From positions 5,766,001-5,830,000 of the forward strand of contig CM075348.1 in NCBI GenBank assembly GCA_037693485.1: a DNA stretch of 64,000 bases. The letters run 5' to 3'. Each line of letters opens with the position of its first letter. Position 1 is the first letter of the stretch. Made by a program: the position numbers and the translations under genes. This stretch comes from Kitagawia praeruptora. Lineage: Eukaryota > Streptophyta > Magnoliopsida > Apiales > Apiaceae. Below are positions 39,701 to 50,778 of the stretch, in pieces. Below the pieces are notes generated by a model. That model was not told where the DNA came from. It was given only the letters and a program-made list of their open reading frames with translations, and searched no databases.

Positions 39701-41048
39701 ATGGCAAATATTACTCATGACGACAACGCTAACCCTAACCCTGCCCTTCCGGAAGAGATGATCTACGAAATACTCTCAAGACTTCCTGCTAAGTCTCTTT
39801 CAGAATTCCAGTTTGTTTGCAAGTCATGGAAATCTCTAATCTCTTGTCCCGGTTTGAAGCAATCCCTCTTTCTCATGCTTCACCATATGGATTACCTATC
39901 TTTCGGTTTCCTCCTGCAACTCCCTCCGGTCTCCTTTAGCTCTGGCGGGCGCGGTTCTGTAGTTCTTCTGGCCTTCCTTCATGTCGTAGCCTTAGCTTAT
40001 CGACGGGTCTTGCATTATATACAACATTATTTTCTTTTACTCATGCCTTGGAGAAGAGCGTTCTTTGCTTGAGTTCATCAAGACTCATCTCTCTAAATCA
40101 ACTAATGACCCTGGCTTTACTCACCACCGTTTGCTTTATATCAAATGGATGTGGCGGCCTGATGTAAAGCATGGTGATAGACGTACCCTGTACATGGAAT
40201 CCTGGAGTTGTTCACTGTATTCTCTGCTTAATGACGACACAGTTACGGAAACTAAGAGTTACTGTCCACGGGATAATGACTACATTTATGTAGTAGGTTA
40301 TAGTAATGGCCTGTTTTGTTTGACAAGTGGTGAACAAATATTCTTGTGGAACCCGTTCACAAGAAAATCGAGAAGATTGCCCAAACATGAACATGAACAT
40401 GAACATGAGCATAGAGCGCATGGGTTTTGCTATGATGAATCGAATGATGACTATAAAGTATTTGCTATGAGTATTTCTGGTCCTGGTGATGAATACAAAA
40501 ATAATGTGTCAGTTTATAGCTCAAAATCTGGTTGTTGGAGAATGATTGGAGATTGTTACTTTGGGCGAATATATGGTTGGGGGATATTTGCAAATGGAGC
40601 TTTACAGTCGCTTGTTGGGAGAAAGAATATGCAGTCTAACAATGCAGAACCAAATATAATTGTTTCTATTGATATGAAAACCGAGACTTATCGAGAAGTT
40701 CCACTGCCACCGAGAGGAGAAGATGGACAATCTCGGACAACCTTGGACACTTTCGGTGAAAGCCTTTCTGTATTGTGTTCTTTTAAAACCCGGGCTGATT
40801 TTTGGGTAATGAAGGAATGTGGCGTGGAAGAGTCTTGGACAAAATTGTTCACCATCCCATTGCTTTGTGACTCTGATTGGATTAAACCGCTCTGTATTTC
40901 TATCGGTGGTGATATAATGCTGTCATCTGGCTCAGCCATATTACTCTACAACCCTAAGAGTAACACATTCAAGAAGCTGTTAGATGTTGAGTTTGGTGCA
41001 ATTTACGCGTATACCTATGTTGAGAGCCTAGTTTCACCACCAAATTAA
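39701..41048 (+). pseudogene. F-box/FBA gene broken by a 220 bp insertion
   Basis: Starts with an intact ATG and F-box (MANITHDDNANPNPALPEEM through VCKSWKSLISCP, 39701-39849). A 220-base insertion follows and shifts the frame. The rest of the gene continues from 40070 (EFIKTHLSKSTNDPGFTHH) to TAA at 41046-41048 with all FBA motifs open: GYSNGLFCLTS, IFLWNPFTRKSRRLP, DIKTETYRE-type and WVMKECGVEESWTKLF. As it stands, translation from the ATG gives only the F-box plus unrelated residues, stopping at 40070-40072. A histidine-glutamate repeat (HEHEHEHEH) is expanded here. The TTAA insertion near the stop is shared with the gene at window start, its closest relative. Confidence 0.88.
39850..40069. 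other. Foreign 220-base insertion in the F-box gene
   Basis: Clearly richer in G+C than its surroundings (for example CTCTGGCGGGCGCGG). It has no GT...AG intron borders that would restore the frame, no obvious terminal repeats and no target duplication. It may be filler DNA from break repair, possibly organellar, but I could not identify its source. Confidence 0.6.
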
Positions 41049-42179
41049 GCTTGCTGGCAGCACCAAGTGAGAATGAAGATTCATTCCGTTTTTTTTCTTT
41101 GTTGCTTTGTGTTACTCTTCCTATAGAATGCTTTGGTACTCTCACTTTTGAGTAAATTATTTGCGGTACATCTTATTTGCATTTTGTTGTTGCTGAATTC
41201 TCATATTCATTTGATAGGATTAGGAAGAGATCCATAACTCCTTTTTTAGAAGTTACTCTTCCTATAAAAGTTTGGATGTGTGTGATCATCAAAGTTTGTT
41301 TGCCAATCTTTTCTTTTGCGGAATTCTTTTCTTTAGCTGCAATGTGTTTTTTGTACTCATTTGTATTGTTGGAAAAATGTTAAGACTTGATTATGATTAA
41401 TCAAATCAACAGTATGGTTTAAGAAGAATCGACTATTTGCAGTGCTACACAACAGAAATTTCGTGTCGGAGTCAACTTCCGGTGCTGCCACTTCCATAAC
41501 TTGGACGGAGTTGTCTTCTCAAAAAGGGCTCCCCTTATTATACCCACCTCTTCAACACAATTGCTCCTCCTTTTGGTGACGGTTTCTTGTAAGCTTTGTA
41601 CGTTGAAAGTTGAAACTAACGGCTGAGGTCTCTATTGTTTGGAGAGCTCATGTGTTTTCGATAATACATTTGAGCTTCTCCTTCGTGATGACAAATTTAG
41701 CTGCAATTCCACTATTCCAGGTTCAAAGCAATTGAGCGTAGCATCAGCAACGATCTGTTTTTAAGCAAAACATATAAGCTAGTGATGTGAACAATCGACA
41801 GAAAGCAACTTTAAAAAAATGCTCAGAAACAAAAATTCTAAAGGGATCAAGTAGCTGTATTGGATTTGGGCTAATGGGCATGCTAATATTACTCTCTGTT
41901 TGACTTCAACAAAACTATTAATTCATTTGACTTAAAACATCTTATTACAAGCAATTAAAACCACTGCCATGACAATCAGATGGAAATTGAACATCAAGAA
42001 CAACTTTAGTACAAAGTGAATCTAAACAATTGACACAATACTAGTATGCAAAAAACCCTCAAACATGTGACTAATCCATCTATCTTAAGGACCAGGCACC
42101 AGACAGTTGATCATATCCAATGAAACCAACAGCAAGGTACCCCAAAGTTCCAAAAGCTTTCTGAATTTCTGTCATATTC
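41049..42179. other. Downstream region of unit C
   Basis: Collinear with unit A. Relative to that copy it lacks the 825 bases at 1506-2330 and the segment at about 650-1085. It holds the conserved block at 41413-41591. Confidence 0.6.
41413..41591 (+). other. Conserved downstream block (candidate exon), unit C
   Basis: Near-identical to 1331-1510, following AATCAACAG. Confidence 0.42.
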
Positions 42180-42740
42180 TCCAAATAAAGAGTCTGCACA
42201 TCTTTCAATTTAGTTTTGGCATGATCGATGCAGGATGCAGATCTTGTAGTTTACTTTTGGCATCATCAACTCGCCTGCAGATTTTGTAGTTTACTTTTGC
42301 CATTATCGATACAACAATCAATTGCATGTAGCTCGGAAATTAGAGGCTCTGAAAACCTGAGATGGTCAATATAGTTCAGGGCCTCAGGCAGCTCACTATC
42401 CAACTTACATTGAATCCATGTTTCTGCAAGTAAGCGAAATTATTCCTGTACTCAACGATAATCTCAGAATCAACCCTAGTCATAGATATTTTGGTGAACT
42501 GATTCAGTGAAGTGTACAACACTACAACATATTCAGCCTCATTGTAAATAAGTTCTTGTTTTTCGTGGTGAAGTGCTCAAAGATTTCCGGGTACTTACGC
42601 AAAATGCGATCGAGTAGGCATACAAATTCGGACTTAACCGCGTGGCCCTGCCATAACCCGCATAATGCGATCAAGTAGGCATACAAATTCGGACTTAACC
42701 TCGTGGCCCTGCCATTACTCTTAAAAGAGCTCACACGGTA
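42180..42740 (-). pseudogene. Decayed coiled-coil gene fragment, unit C
   Basis: Paralogue of 2930-3490 with the same closing insertion after NLFTMRLNML and the same tandem 57-base doubling (GCATACAAATTCGGACTTAAC occurs twice, about 42617 and 42678). Not functional. Confidence 0.55.
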
Positions 42741-43082
42741 ATTGCTTACCCCTTCAACTGGAGCACTTAATTTAACTTCTGTCTATGAATTTGTTTTGAG
42801 GTAATGAAAAAAATAAATTTCCTGTTATAATGTGAGTTACTTGCAATTAATGTATATGTATTTGGAACTCAAAATCAAGATATGTAGCCCGGCCACCTGT
42901 TTCTGGAAGCCCGACAAAAAGAGTTGTATTGAAAAACGGTGGGTTTCCAACAAAGAAGAAAGATAGTTCGATCGTCCCGATACTAGTTAAAACAGATTCA
43001 GATTCTCAATGGTAACACATATAAATCTAATTATTTAAAATAAAGCAAATAAATATAAACTAATAATTAGTTGAAAATCGCT
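42741..43082. other. Promoter region of the intact F-box gene
   Basis: Matches 3490-3837 almost base for base, so it is the uninterrupted counterpart of the promoter cut by the large Helitron. Confidence 0.6.
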
Positions 43083-43090
43083 TATAAAAT
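43083..43090 (+). promoter_or_regulatory. Candidate TATA box
   Basis: TATAAAAT, 107 bases upstream of the ATG at 43197. A and T at 43099/43100 are the equivalent of the Helitron insertion point. Confidence 0.5.
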
Positions 43091-43196
43091 CTCAACTCAT
43101 CACGCTGAAAACGCCCTATCCCCAAGACCCTAGTCCCTGCTAACCCTTTTTCCTGCCACTCTCTCCAGACTCCAAAATTTGTTGCTTTTGAATTGC

Positions 43197-44423
43197 ATGG
43201 CAAATATTACTCATGAAGACAACGCTAACCCTAACCCTAACCCTGCCCTTCCGGAAGAGATGATCTACGAAATACTCTCAAGACTTCCTGCTGCGTCTCT
43301 TTCGAAATTCCAGTATGTTTCTAAGTCATGGAAATCTCTAATCTCTTGTCCTGAGTTCATCAAGACTCATCTCTCTAAATCGACTAATGACCCTGCCTTT
43401 GCTCACCACCGTTTGCTTTATATCAAATGGATAAGGGTGAGGCACGCTAATACCCTAATACCCTGTACATATATGGAACCCTGGAGTTGTTCACTAAATT
43501 CTCTGCTTAATGACGACACAGTTACGGAAACTAAGAGTTACTGTCCAGGGGTTAATAACTACAATATTAATGTTGTAATAGGTTCTTGTAATGGCCTGGT
43601 TTGTTTGAGAAGTAATGATCAAATATTCTTGTGGAACCCATTCACTTCAATATCAACAAGACTGCCTAAACATGAACATGAGCAAGTATGTGAATATGGG
43701 TTTTGCTACGATGAATCCGTTGACGATTATAAAGTATTCTCCGTTTCTCAACGTTTAGATCAAACAGAATACAATGTGTCAGTTTACAGCTCAAAATCTA
43801 GTTTTTGGAGAATCATTGGAGATTATCTCTCTGGGAAACTATTACTTTGTGACAATATGGCCTTCACAAATGGGGCTATACATTGGCTTGTTAAGAAAAA
43901 CAATGTGCAGCTTGACGAACCGGAATCGACTATTAGTATTGTTTCCCTTGATATAAAAACAGAGACTTATCGAGAAATTTTGTTACCGCCAAAAGAAGAA
44001 AGTGCATACACGACCTTGGACACTTTTGGCGAAAGCCTTTTAATAGTGTACTCATCTGAAATCGGTGCTGCTTTTTGGGTAATGAAGGAATATAATGTGA
44101 AAGAGTCTTGGACAAAATTATTCACGTTTAACGGTAAACTACCACGTTACACTGTTATAAAACTGCTTTGCATGTCTACGAATGGTGATATAATGTTCTC
44201 ATCTGGGTCGACCATAATACTATACAATCCCAAGAATAACACAATCAAAAAGATGTCAGTTTCACAATCTGATTCTGACAACATTTATATGTATACTTAT
44301 GTTGAGAGCCTAGTTCTACCACCAAAGCTTGCAGGCAGCAACACGGCAGCACCAAGTGAAAAGAAGATCCATCCTGGTTATACTTTAGTCTTTGTCGCTT
44401 TCTTTATACATATTAATTTTTAG
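43197..44423 (+). CDS. F-box protein with FBA-type C-terminal domain (intact)
   Basis: 408 residues from the ATG at 43197, with MANITHEDNANPNPNPALPE at the start. F-box residues run about 16-57; the cysteine of VCKSW is serine here (VSKSWKSLIS). FBA motifs are GSCNGLVCL, IFLWNPFTSIS, YGFCYDESVDDYKVF, FTNGAIHWLV and WVMKEYNVKESWTKLF. It differs from the protein at 20194 by about 14 substitutions and one extra asparagine-proline repeat. The C-terminus again reads through to a hydrophobic tail (GYTLVFVAFFIHINF). It has its own uninterrupted promoter, so of the two it is the more likely to be expressed. Expected role: substrate-receptor subunit of an SCF ubiquitin ligase. Confidence 0.92.
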   Translation: MANITHEDNANPNPNPALPEEMIYEILSRLPAASLSKFQYVSKSWKSLISCPEFIKTHLSKSTNDPAFAHHRLLYIKWIRVRHANTLIPCTYMEPWSCSLNSLLNDDTVTETKSYCPGVNNYNINVVIGSCNGLVCLRSNDQIFLWNPFTSISTRLPKHEHEQVCEYGFCYDESVDDYKVFSVSQRLDQTEYNVSVYSSKSSFWRIIGDYLSGKLLLCDNMAFTNGAIHWLVKKNNVQLDEPESTISIVSLDIKTETYREILLPPKEESAYTTLDTFGESLLIVYSSEIGAAFWVMKEYNVKESWTKLFTFNGKLPRYTVIKLLCMSTNGDIMFSSGSTIILYNPKNNTIKKMSVSQSDSDNIYMYTYVESLVLPPKLAGSNTAAPSEKKIHPGYTLVFVAFFIHINF

Positions 44424-44605
44424 CTAAGTTTGCTGCTTTATTGTTATATACTGCTCTTATTTGTGGTACATCTTATTTAAACTCTCTGTTACTAAATTCT
44501 CACTGTCATTAGATAGTGCATTGCGAAGATATTACATTTTTAGGTGATGTTGTATAGATTAACCTTTGGAAGTTAAGGACTTATCTCTTGTCGTCCCAGG
44601 TCCTT

Positions 44606-44617
44606 GGTTCGATTCTC
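44606..44617 (+). repeat. tRNA B-box-like sequence, SINE remnant possible
   Basis: GGTTCGATTCTC resembles the internal B box of tRNA genes and lies in a stretch of about 22 bases absent from the paralogous position near 21593. No A box is seen, so at most this is a SINE scrap. Confidence 0.35.
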
Positions 44618-44984
44618 GCTCACCCCCGAGATTTGTTAGAATAGATACTCTCTTATGTAAGGCATATAAGCCTAATTATTCAAAAAACCTTTGGAAGTTA
44701 TTCCATATTTCAGTGATATTGCATAGATTAACCTGATATAAACAGCCGGTTTACATCAGATTAGAAGACGTCCTCTAAAATGTTTGTTTCACATTTAGTC
44801 AGTAACGTTTAATTTAGATAGCACATAGATTAATTAATTTCTTTTATAACAGATATGCATACAGTAAACCTGCACTTAACATGGTTCCCTATTGCCTGTA
44901 TTCTTTTTTAGCTATAGTGTAATTTTCCTCATCTGTATTGTTGCGACACTGCTAAGATTTTGAAATTTTAAATTGAATCAACAG

Positions 44985-45130
44985 GTTGCTTTAAGGAAAA
45001 GCGGCAATTGCAGTGGTACACATGAGAATTTTCTTGTGGGAATCAATTTTGGCCATTTTCTTAACTTGGACGGAGTGTCTTCTCATAAAGGAATCCTCTT
45101 AGTATCCCGGCTTCTTCAACACAGTTGTTC
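44985..45130 (+). other. Conserved downstream block (candidate exon), unit D2
   Basis: After AATCAACAG. Same frame as the D1 block (NFGHFLNLDGV) but shortened at its right end. Confidence 0.4.
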
Positions 45131-45654
45131 CTCTTAGTAGCCGTCTCTCTCTCTCTCTTGCATATTCTTTTCCACTCTTTTAGAATTTTTTATCTGTCGA
45201 TATATGAGATGTTTTTGCTATGATTTGTTGCTCTGTTTGTGTTTTGGAACTAGTATAGTGTATTATTTAAATAGTAAAGATGTGTCGAACTTGATTTGCA
45301 ATCATGCTAAGTGTACTTATAAATGGCACTTTGTTGTTTTGCAATTATATGGACTATGATTTTACGCCATCAGGCCTAGAGTTTCTACGGACTGCTGTTT
45401 GTAGTTCGGCTGTATTGGTTGGTATAAATGACAAGCATCTTCTCTAATTTGTTGCTCTATATGAATTAGTGTTGTTCAGTTTGGATCTTGTATGGGATTT
45501 TTGTAAAGAACTGGAGTATGTATTGGTAGCTGATGCAACATGAAAATTAGGTACGTTGTCACGGGCGGATCAATTTTCCGACGTCTTGGGGTTGTATTGA
45601 TTTTTTTGTCATGGTGTGAGGGTTGTTTCTTGTGCTAATATCTTGTGGCACCAA

Positions 45655-45755
45655 CTGGAGATGCCACCATAATGGTTGGAGGTCCATTTTGGAAAGTTTT
45701 ATTAGAAAATGCATTAACGTCTCATCTGGAACTCTTCATTACATAATGTTAACAT
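45655..45755 (+). pseudogene. Class III peroxidase remnant
   Basis: A forward frame reads GDATIMVGGPFWKV (compare D-V-L-GGP-W-V of peroxidases) and then joins directly to a stretch like NALTSHLELF, which corresponds to ALASQPELF at 27691. The middle of the gene, including the haem histidine, has been deleted. Confidence 0.65.
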
Positions 45756-45978
45756 TTCTTCACTGAAATCAAGCCAAGGTAAGTCACAATAGAAATAATG
45801 TTAATAATGAGTTGACCGTTTAGCTGCGGCCTAGTGACATTTTATGAACTAGTTGATGCAACCGTCTGTTCTGTTGGATCAAATTTTGTAATTTGGTTTG
45901 TTTGTAATTTTCAGTAAAATATTTTAATATACAGAATATTTTGTATTGATTGTATGTTCCGAGACCTTATTAATTTAA

Positions 45979-46330
45979 GAGGTGTATTCAACTAGGATTT
46001 TGAGTGATTTTAGAAATCCAGGTATATTTAATTTAGTTTTTTTTTAATTCATTAAAATCTTGAGGTATTCAATTTGGATTTCAAAATGTCATTTAAAATC
46101 CGAGACTATTTAATTAGGATTTCAAAAAGTCTTTTAAAATCTGGGTGTATTCAATCTGGATTTAAAACAATCCATTTAAATCGGATGGTATTCAAACATC
46201 CATGGATTTTTTAGATTTATTAAAATGGTGGATTTTGGTAGATTTGTTAGTTGTTTTTATAAGTTTTGAAATCTTGCAAAAATTAATGAGATTTTGATGA
46301 ATTTCTAAAAAAAAAAAAAAAATCAAATCT
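45979..46330. repeat. MITE-like repeat block
   Basis: Collinearity with unit D1 breaks exactly where GGTGTATTCAACTAGGATTTT begins. Related words (GGTATTCAATTTGGATTT, GGTGTATTCAATCTGGATTT) recur about every 70 bases. This looks like a non-autonomous DNA element, but I could not pair its ends. Confidence 0.45.
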
Positions 46331-46555
46331 CAATGACTCTACATTAAAAGATTCTTTCTAGAATCTTTGTAAAATTTAAACAATATATGAATTTAAAAAA
46401 TTTATTAAAATCCATGAATTATCGTAAATTCAATAAAATCTCTTTCTTTACTACAGGACTACATAAGCGAAACAGTAGCCAATATCATCTACAATTGTAT
46501 GGTTGCAGGTCAAATGCTTTGAATTGCACGCAAATGCATTCAACTTTTATATTAA
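46331..46555. other. AT-rich intergenic, nothing seen
   Basis: Short chance open frame only. Confidence 0.4.
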
Positions 46556-46590
46556 CTAGTCGACTAAGTCGCGCTTCGCGGCGGCCTTGT
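46556..46590 (-). mobile_element. Helitron 3' end (minus strand)
   Basis: On the minus strand the sequence runs through a GC hairpin (CGCGAAGCGCG) to ACTTAGTCGACTAGT, ending CTAG at 46559-46556, the canonical Helitron terminus. A decayed second version (TTAGTCGTGTTTCGCGGC) lies near 46786. The body extends rightward; its 5' end may be one of those at 49687-50778. Confidence 0.6.
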
Positions 46591-49380
46591 AATTTTTTTT
46601 AAAAAAAAATTCAAAATAACAATTTAAGAAGAAAATCAAAAAGAAAATATCTATAAATAAATTAATGAACACGGTATTGTACAAATTTTAATATATATAG
46701 AAAACTAAATAAACTATATACTTATTTTTGACGTCGATTTTGTATCACGTTTTCTTGGGCCGACACTCGTTGTAATAAATACATATTAGTCGTGTTTCGC
46801 GGCAACCTTGTAATTTTTTAAAAAACTTCAAACTTGTAGACTATTTAAGAAAAAAATCAAAAAGAAAATATATGTAAATAAATTAATAAACACAATATTG
46901 TACAAATTATAAAAAAATATATAATATTGTACAAATTATAAAAAATTATATAATATTGTGCAATATATATATATAAAATTGAAAATTGAGCTGAAAAATG
47001 GGTTTTAGCATTTTCTTTGTTAAATGTAGCTAAATGGGGCCAAACAAAAGACCGGGAAGACAACAAAATCACTTATGGTCTAAAATTATGAATTTATACC
47101 TTGGTCAATTAAACAACAATTTCAACTGCCGTGTGATTTAACATCATCTCTTCAAATTTATTCTTGCGCTTCTTAGGTGAGTGCCCAGTTTTTCGCTTGT
47201 GATGATTAAAATCTTACACAGACCTGAATGCATGTCCAAGTCCATCCACATTGCATATTATGGGGATATATGCATTTTGATGAGTTCCGTCTATTCCCAA
47301 GCCCATTTAAATGTCACACCACAACCTGTTTAAGCATAGATTAGAGGGCGGTCTTCTTTCTGGAAAAACCTGTGTTGCAACAGATAGTTGTGCAATAAGA
47401 ACTTCTTTCAGTTTTTTTCTGTTAGACAGATGTTTAGTTTATGCTGCATTAGTTCTTGCCTGGAGGTAAAACCAATTGTGAAACCTCTATGTCACATGCA
47501 TACTCTGCTTCCTCAAAGCATGCATTCTTATTTCTTTTGCAAGATGAAGCTTTCAAATTTGGAGCTTCCTTTGCTTTTTTAACGCTTGCTTGGTTTTTTG
47601 AAACATATTTCTTTTTATCAATTGAATGACGGTTACATTGCTTCTCAAGCTTTTTATGTTTTTTCTTTCATGCTTCCTTTTTATTTTCCACTCTTTTCTC
47701 ATCCATCTCTTCTTTTTGTGTTTTTTTTCTTGAAAGAGGGTGTCATTTTCTCATCCATCTCTTCTTTGTGTTTTTTTTCTTGAAAGAGGTTTGTCTTGTC
47801 ATTCATATTAACGTTCAACGATCCTCATTCTCCTAAAATTTTAGGTGTTCTGGACAAATCAAAACCTTGGACAGGAGTGCCTAATTAAGCATGGTCTTCT
47901 CCTAACACTTCCGCTGTAGATCCTTTTTTAATAAATTTTAAAAGTTTATGTTTATCAATTCCATTGCCTTGAGGTTGGGAAGAACGTGGAGGACTGCTCA
48001 TATCCAAGCACCACGCCTCCCTCATAGCCTGCTATTAATCTTCCTTAATCCTTTGGATTTTCTTGTTTGCAACCTCCATAATTAAGGTCTCAGATTGTAT
48101 CTCTTGCATACCACTGCAGTGTAGATCTTTCTCTTTCAATCATCTTCCAACGGGTGCCTCGAGGTTTGACCCAAGTAGTTCTCTCGATGTTTATCAACCT
48201 TAACATCATCCTAGCTAAATTGATCATAAACATATGATGACATTTGTTCAAGAGATCTTTTTTACGATCAAGGCCTCAAAAGTAGAAACTCATCAGTTGA
48301 TAGTGAAAGATCAGGGCTCTTCTCATAGTAGAAGTGCTATTGTTGTATGCAACAAAACTTGATGTCACTACAAAAATTGTCGACTCCTTTACTGCTACTG
48401 GAGCTGTTGCTAGCTCTTTAGAGCTATTGGCGCTACCCTTTCATACCATTAAGGGCCATTAATTACTCTTTAATGGTTGGAACAAAACTCTTCTCCCCCA
48501 AGATCTTGTAAGATGAACTTTTTAAATTTTACTTTTACTAATGTTTATTCCGGTCATTAGTTCATTTGCACTATGTTAAGTACGATTCTCATATGCAGTA
48601 TGCAATTTGTCATAAACTATGTGCCAAAAAACAATTCAGAACTTGTAGTTTTCCTCAAAACTTCTAACCACGTAATTCACCAACTCTTGGGTGATGGAGC
48701 ACTATAATATTAGGGCCAGAAACGCTAACTATAATTACAGCAAGATTGCCATATAGGGATGGGAAGCCATTTATCTTGACAAAACACATAACACATAGTA
48801 TTAGAGAACGGGTTGGTCTCATGAAAATTTGGAGTAAAACACATAAAGTTTGCCAAAATTATGTACAGTGGTCAGCACAATAGATAATATGCAAAAGTGT
48901 AAAACTGTCCAAAACTGCAAAAGTTTTATACACATAATGCATACATACACACGGTAATTTGGACAAATCTTTACAAAGTTGTGCCTGAGAAGTTCCGATC
49001 AGCTAGGTATGAGAAGTTCCGATAAGCTAGGTACTGCATAGACGATTATTAAAAATTGAATGACGTAATTTTATAAGTTGAAAAATAGTTAAAATTTTGA
49101 TATAGGTATATATAAGTCTAAAAAATATTAGAATTTAATTTAGATTTAAATTTTAAAGGACTTGGAAAAAATTAATTCAATTTTAAAAAGATTTTGATTT
49201 CCTTTTCTAAAAAATAGGACCTAAATAAGGAAGTTGAATTTTAAATATTTAAAAAAGAAGAGTTCTAGAAAAATAGATAAATATGAATCGAGCGATTTTA
49301 GATAAATAATTCAAAAATTTAGATAAATTTAGATAAATAGGTTCCGAGTGATTTCTTGTCTATTTCAAATATATAAATTT
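46591..49380. other. No gene recognised
   Basis: AT-rich, with many short chance frames. A 50-base unit (CTCATCCATCTCTTCTTT...CTTGAAAGAGG) is doubled at about 47698-47789. Near 48364 CACTACAAAAATTGTCGACT resembles one end of a CACTA-type DNA transposon, but no partner end was found. Confidence 0.4.
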
Positions 49381-49382
49381 AA

Positions 49383-49556
49383 TTAAATGACTTCTTTTTC
49401 CCTACAAATTAGAAAACCTTTTTTAATTCGAATATGTTAATGTTAATGTTAAAAAAGGAAGTTTTGACTTAATTGACTTCTTTTTCCTACAAATTAGAAA
49501 ACCTTTTTTAATTCAAATATGTTAATGTTAATGTTAAAAAAGGAAGTTTTGATTTT
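49383..49556. repeat. Tandem duplication, about 85 bp unit
   Basis: TGACTTCTTTTTCCCTACAA through TTAATGTTAATGTTAAAAAA and GGAAGTTTTGA is present twice in a row with one base difference in length. Confidence 0.75.
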
Positions 49557-49686
49557 TTTTTCTAAAAAATAGGACCTAAAGAAGGAAATTTAATTTTAAT
49601 TATTTAAAATATAGGAGCTCTAGAAAATTAGATAAATAGGATTCGAGCTATCTGAGAGCTCCTGGGGATTTTCCTTTATATAATAG

Positions 49687-49844
49687 ATAGATATTGATGA
49701 TACTTATCTTACACAACAACTTTTTTCCTTAAAATCAAAACCTAAAAAATAGAATGAATTCCAATTTATACTTTCTCTAGACTTTCTAAAATTTATGGAG
49801 CTTTAGAAATGAAAACACATCTTATTTTCTCTTTATATTATAGA
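49687..49844 (-). mobile_element. Two adjacent Helitron-like 5' ends (minus strand)
   Basis: On the minus strand TCTATTATATAAAGGAAAAT begins at 49687 and TCTATAATATAAAGAGAAAA begins at 49844. Both match the plant Helitron 5' consensus. Further ends of the same type are at 50778 and, decayed, about 51886. Confidence 0.5.
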
Positions 49845-49984
49845 TAGTCTTGTATTTATAAAGGATTCCTGCATGGGAGTGTTCTTTTATTATGTTAACA
49901 CATCAATTCTTTTCTTTTTAAATAAGATGATTTTTTTTATGACAATAATATTGGATTTGTGAACCTATTCTACTTTTAATAAAA

Positions 49985-50680
49985 TTTTTATTTATACGTT
50001 TTTTCTATAAATTCGAACTCTTATTCTCTATAAATTCGAACTCCTATTCTAGTTCAAATAGAACTTTTAATCATATGCGTTATTAATACTTATTGTACTT
50101 CCAATAGAACTTCTAATCATATGTCTTTCCTATAAATTCGAACTCTTCTCCTCTATAAATTCGAACACCTATTCTATTTCTAATATGTTAAATGACATTT
50201 TCTACTTCTAATAGAACTTTTATTTATACGTTTTTTTCTATAAATTCGAACTCATATTCTCTATAAATTTGAACTCCTATTCTACTTCCAATAGAACTTT
50301 TAATCATATGCATTATAAATACTTATTCTACTTCCAATAGAACTTCTAATCATATGTCTTCCCTATAAATTTGAACTCTTATCTCCTCTATAAATTCGAA
50401 CACCTATTCTATTTTTAATATGTCAAATGATAATTTTCTACTTCTAATAGAACTTTTATTTACATGTTTTTTCTTTAAATTCGAACTATTATTCTCTATA
50501 AAGTCGAACTCCTCTTCTACTTCCAATAGAACTTTTAATCACATGCATTATAAATACTTATTCAACTTCCAATAGAACTTATAATCATATGTCTTCCCTA
50601 TAAATTCAAACTCTTCTCCTCTATAAATTCGAACACCTATTCTACTTCTAATATGTTAAAAAATATTTTTTATAATTATT
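49985..50680. repeat. Tandem repeat array, about 235 bp unit, three copies
   Basis: Each unit begins near TTTTATTTATACGTTTTTT and contains alternating TATAAATTCGAACTC and ACTTCYAATAGAACTTT blocks (copies near 49985, 50217 and 50453). A shorter 26-27 base periodicity of TATAAATTCGAAC lies within. No coding content. Confidence 0.75.
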
Positions 50681-50739
50681 AGTATTTTAAATCCTAAAAT
50701 TCTAAAAAATTAGAAAAATAGATTGAGATGTTCTTAGAG

Positions 50740-50778
50740 TGCCACCTAAGCTCCCGCGTACCCTCCTTTATATATAGA
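50740..50778 (-). mobile_element. Helitron 5' end (minus strand)
   Basis: The minus strand starts TCTATATATAAAGGAGGGTA at 50778 and continues CGCGGGAGCTTAGGTGG. A decayed near-copy of the same end lies at about 51843-51888 (AAAGGAGGATACGCGGGAGC). Confidence 0.6.

Larger units (their letters stand above)
44424..45654. other. 3' flank of the F-box gene (unit D2)
   Basis: Collinear with 21415-22734. It includes the conserved block at 44985-45130 and a tRNA-like box at 44606-44617. Confidence 0.55.

Noticed and set aside
39840..40072. Reading the 220-base insert as an intron
   Set aside because: Borders are not GT...AG at positions that restore the frame. The best GT...AG choice deletes two coding bases and leaves a frameshift.
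48364..48480. CACTA transposon suggested by CACTACAAAAATTG
   Set aside because: No matching inverted end or 3-base target duplication was found in the window.
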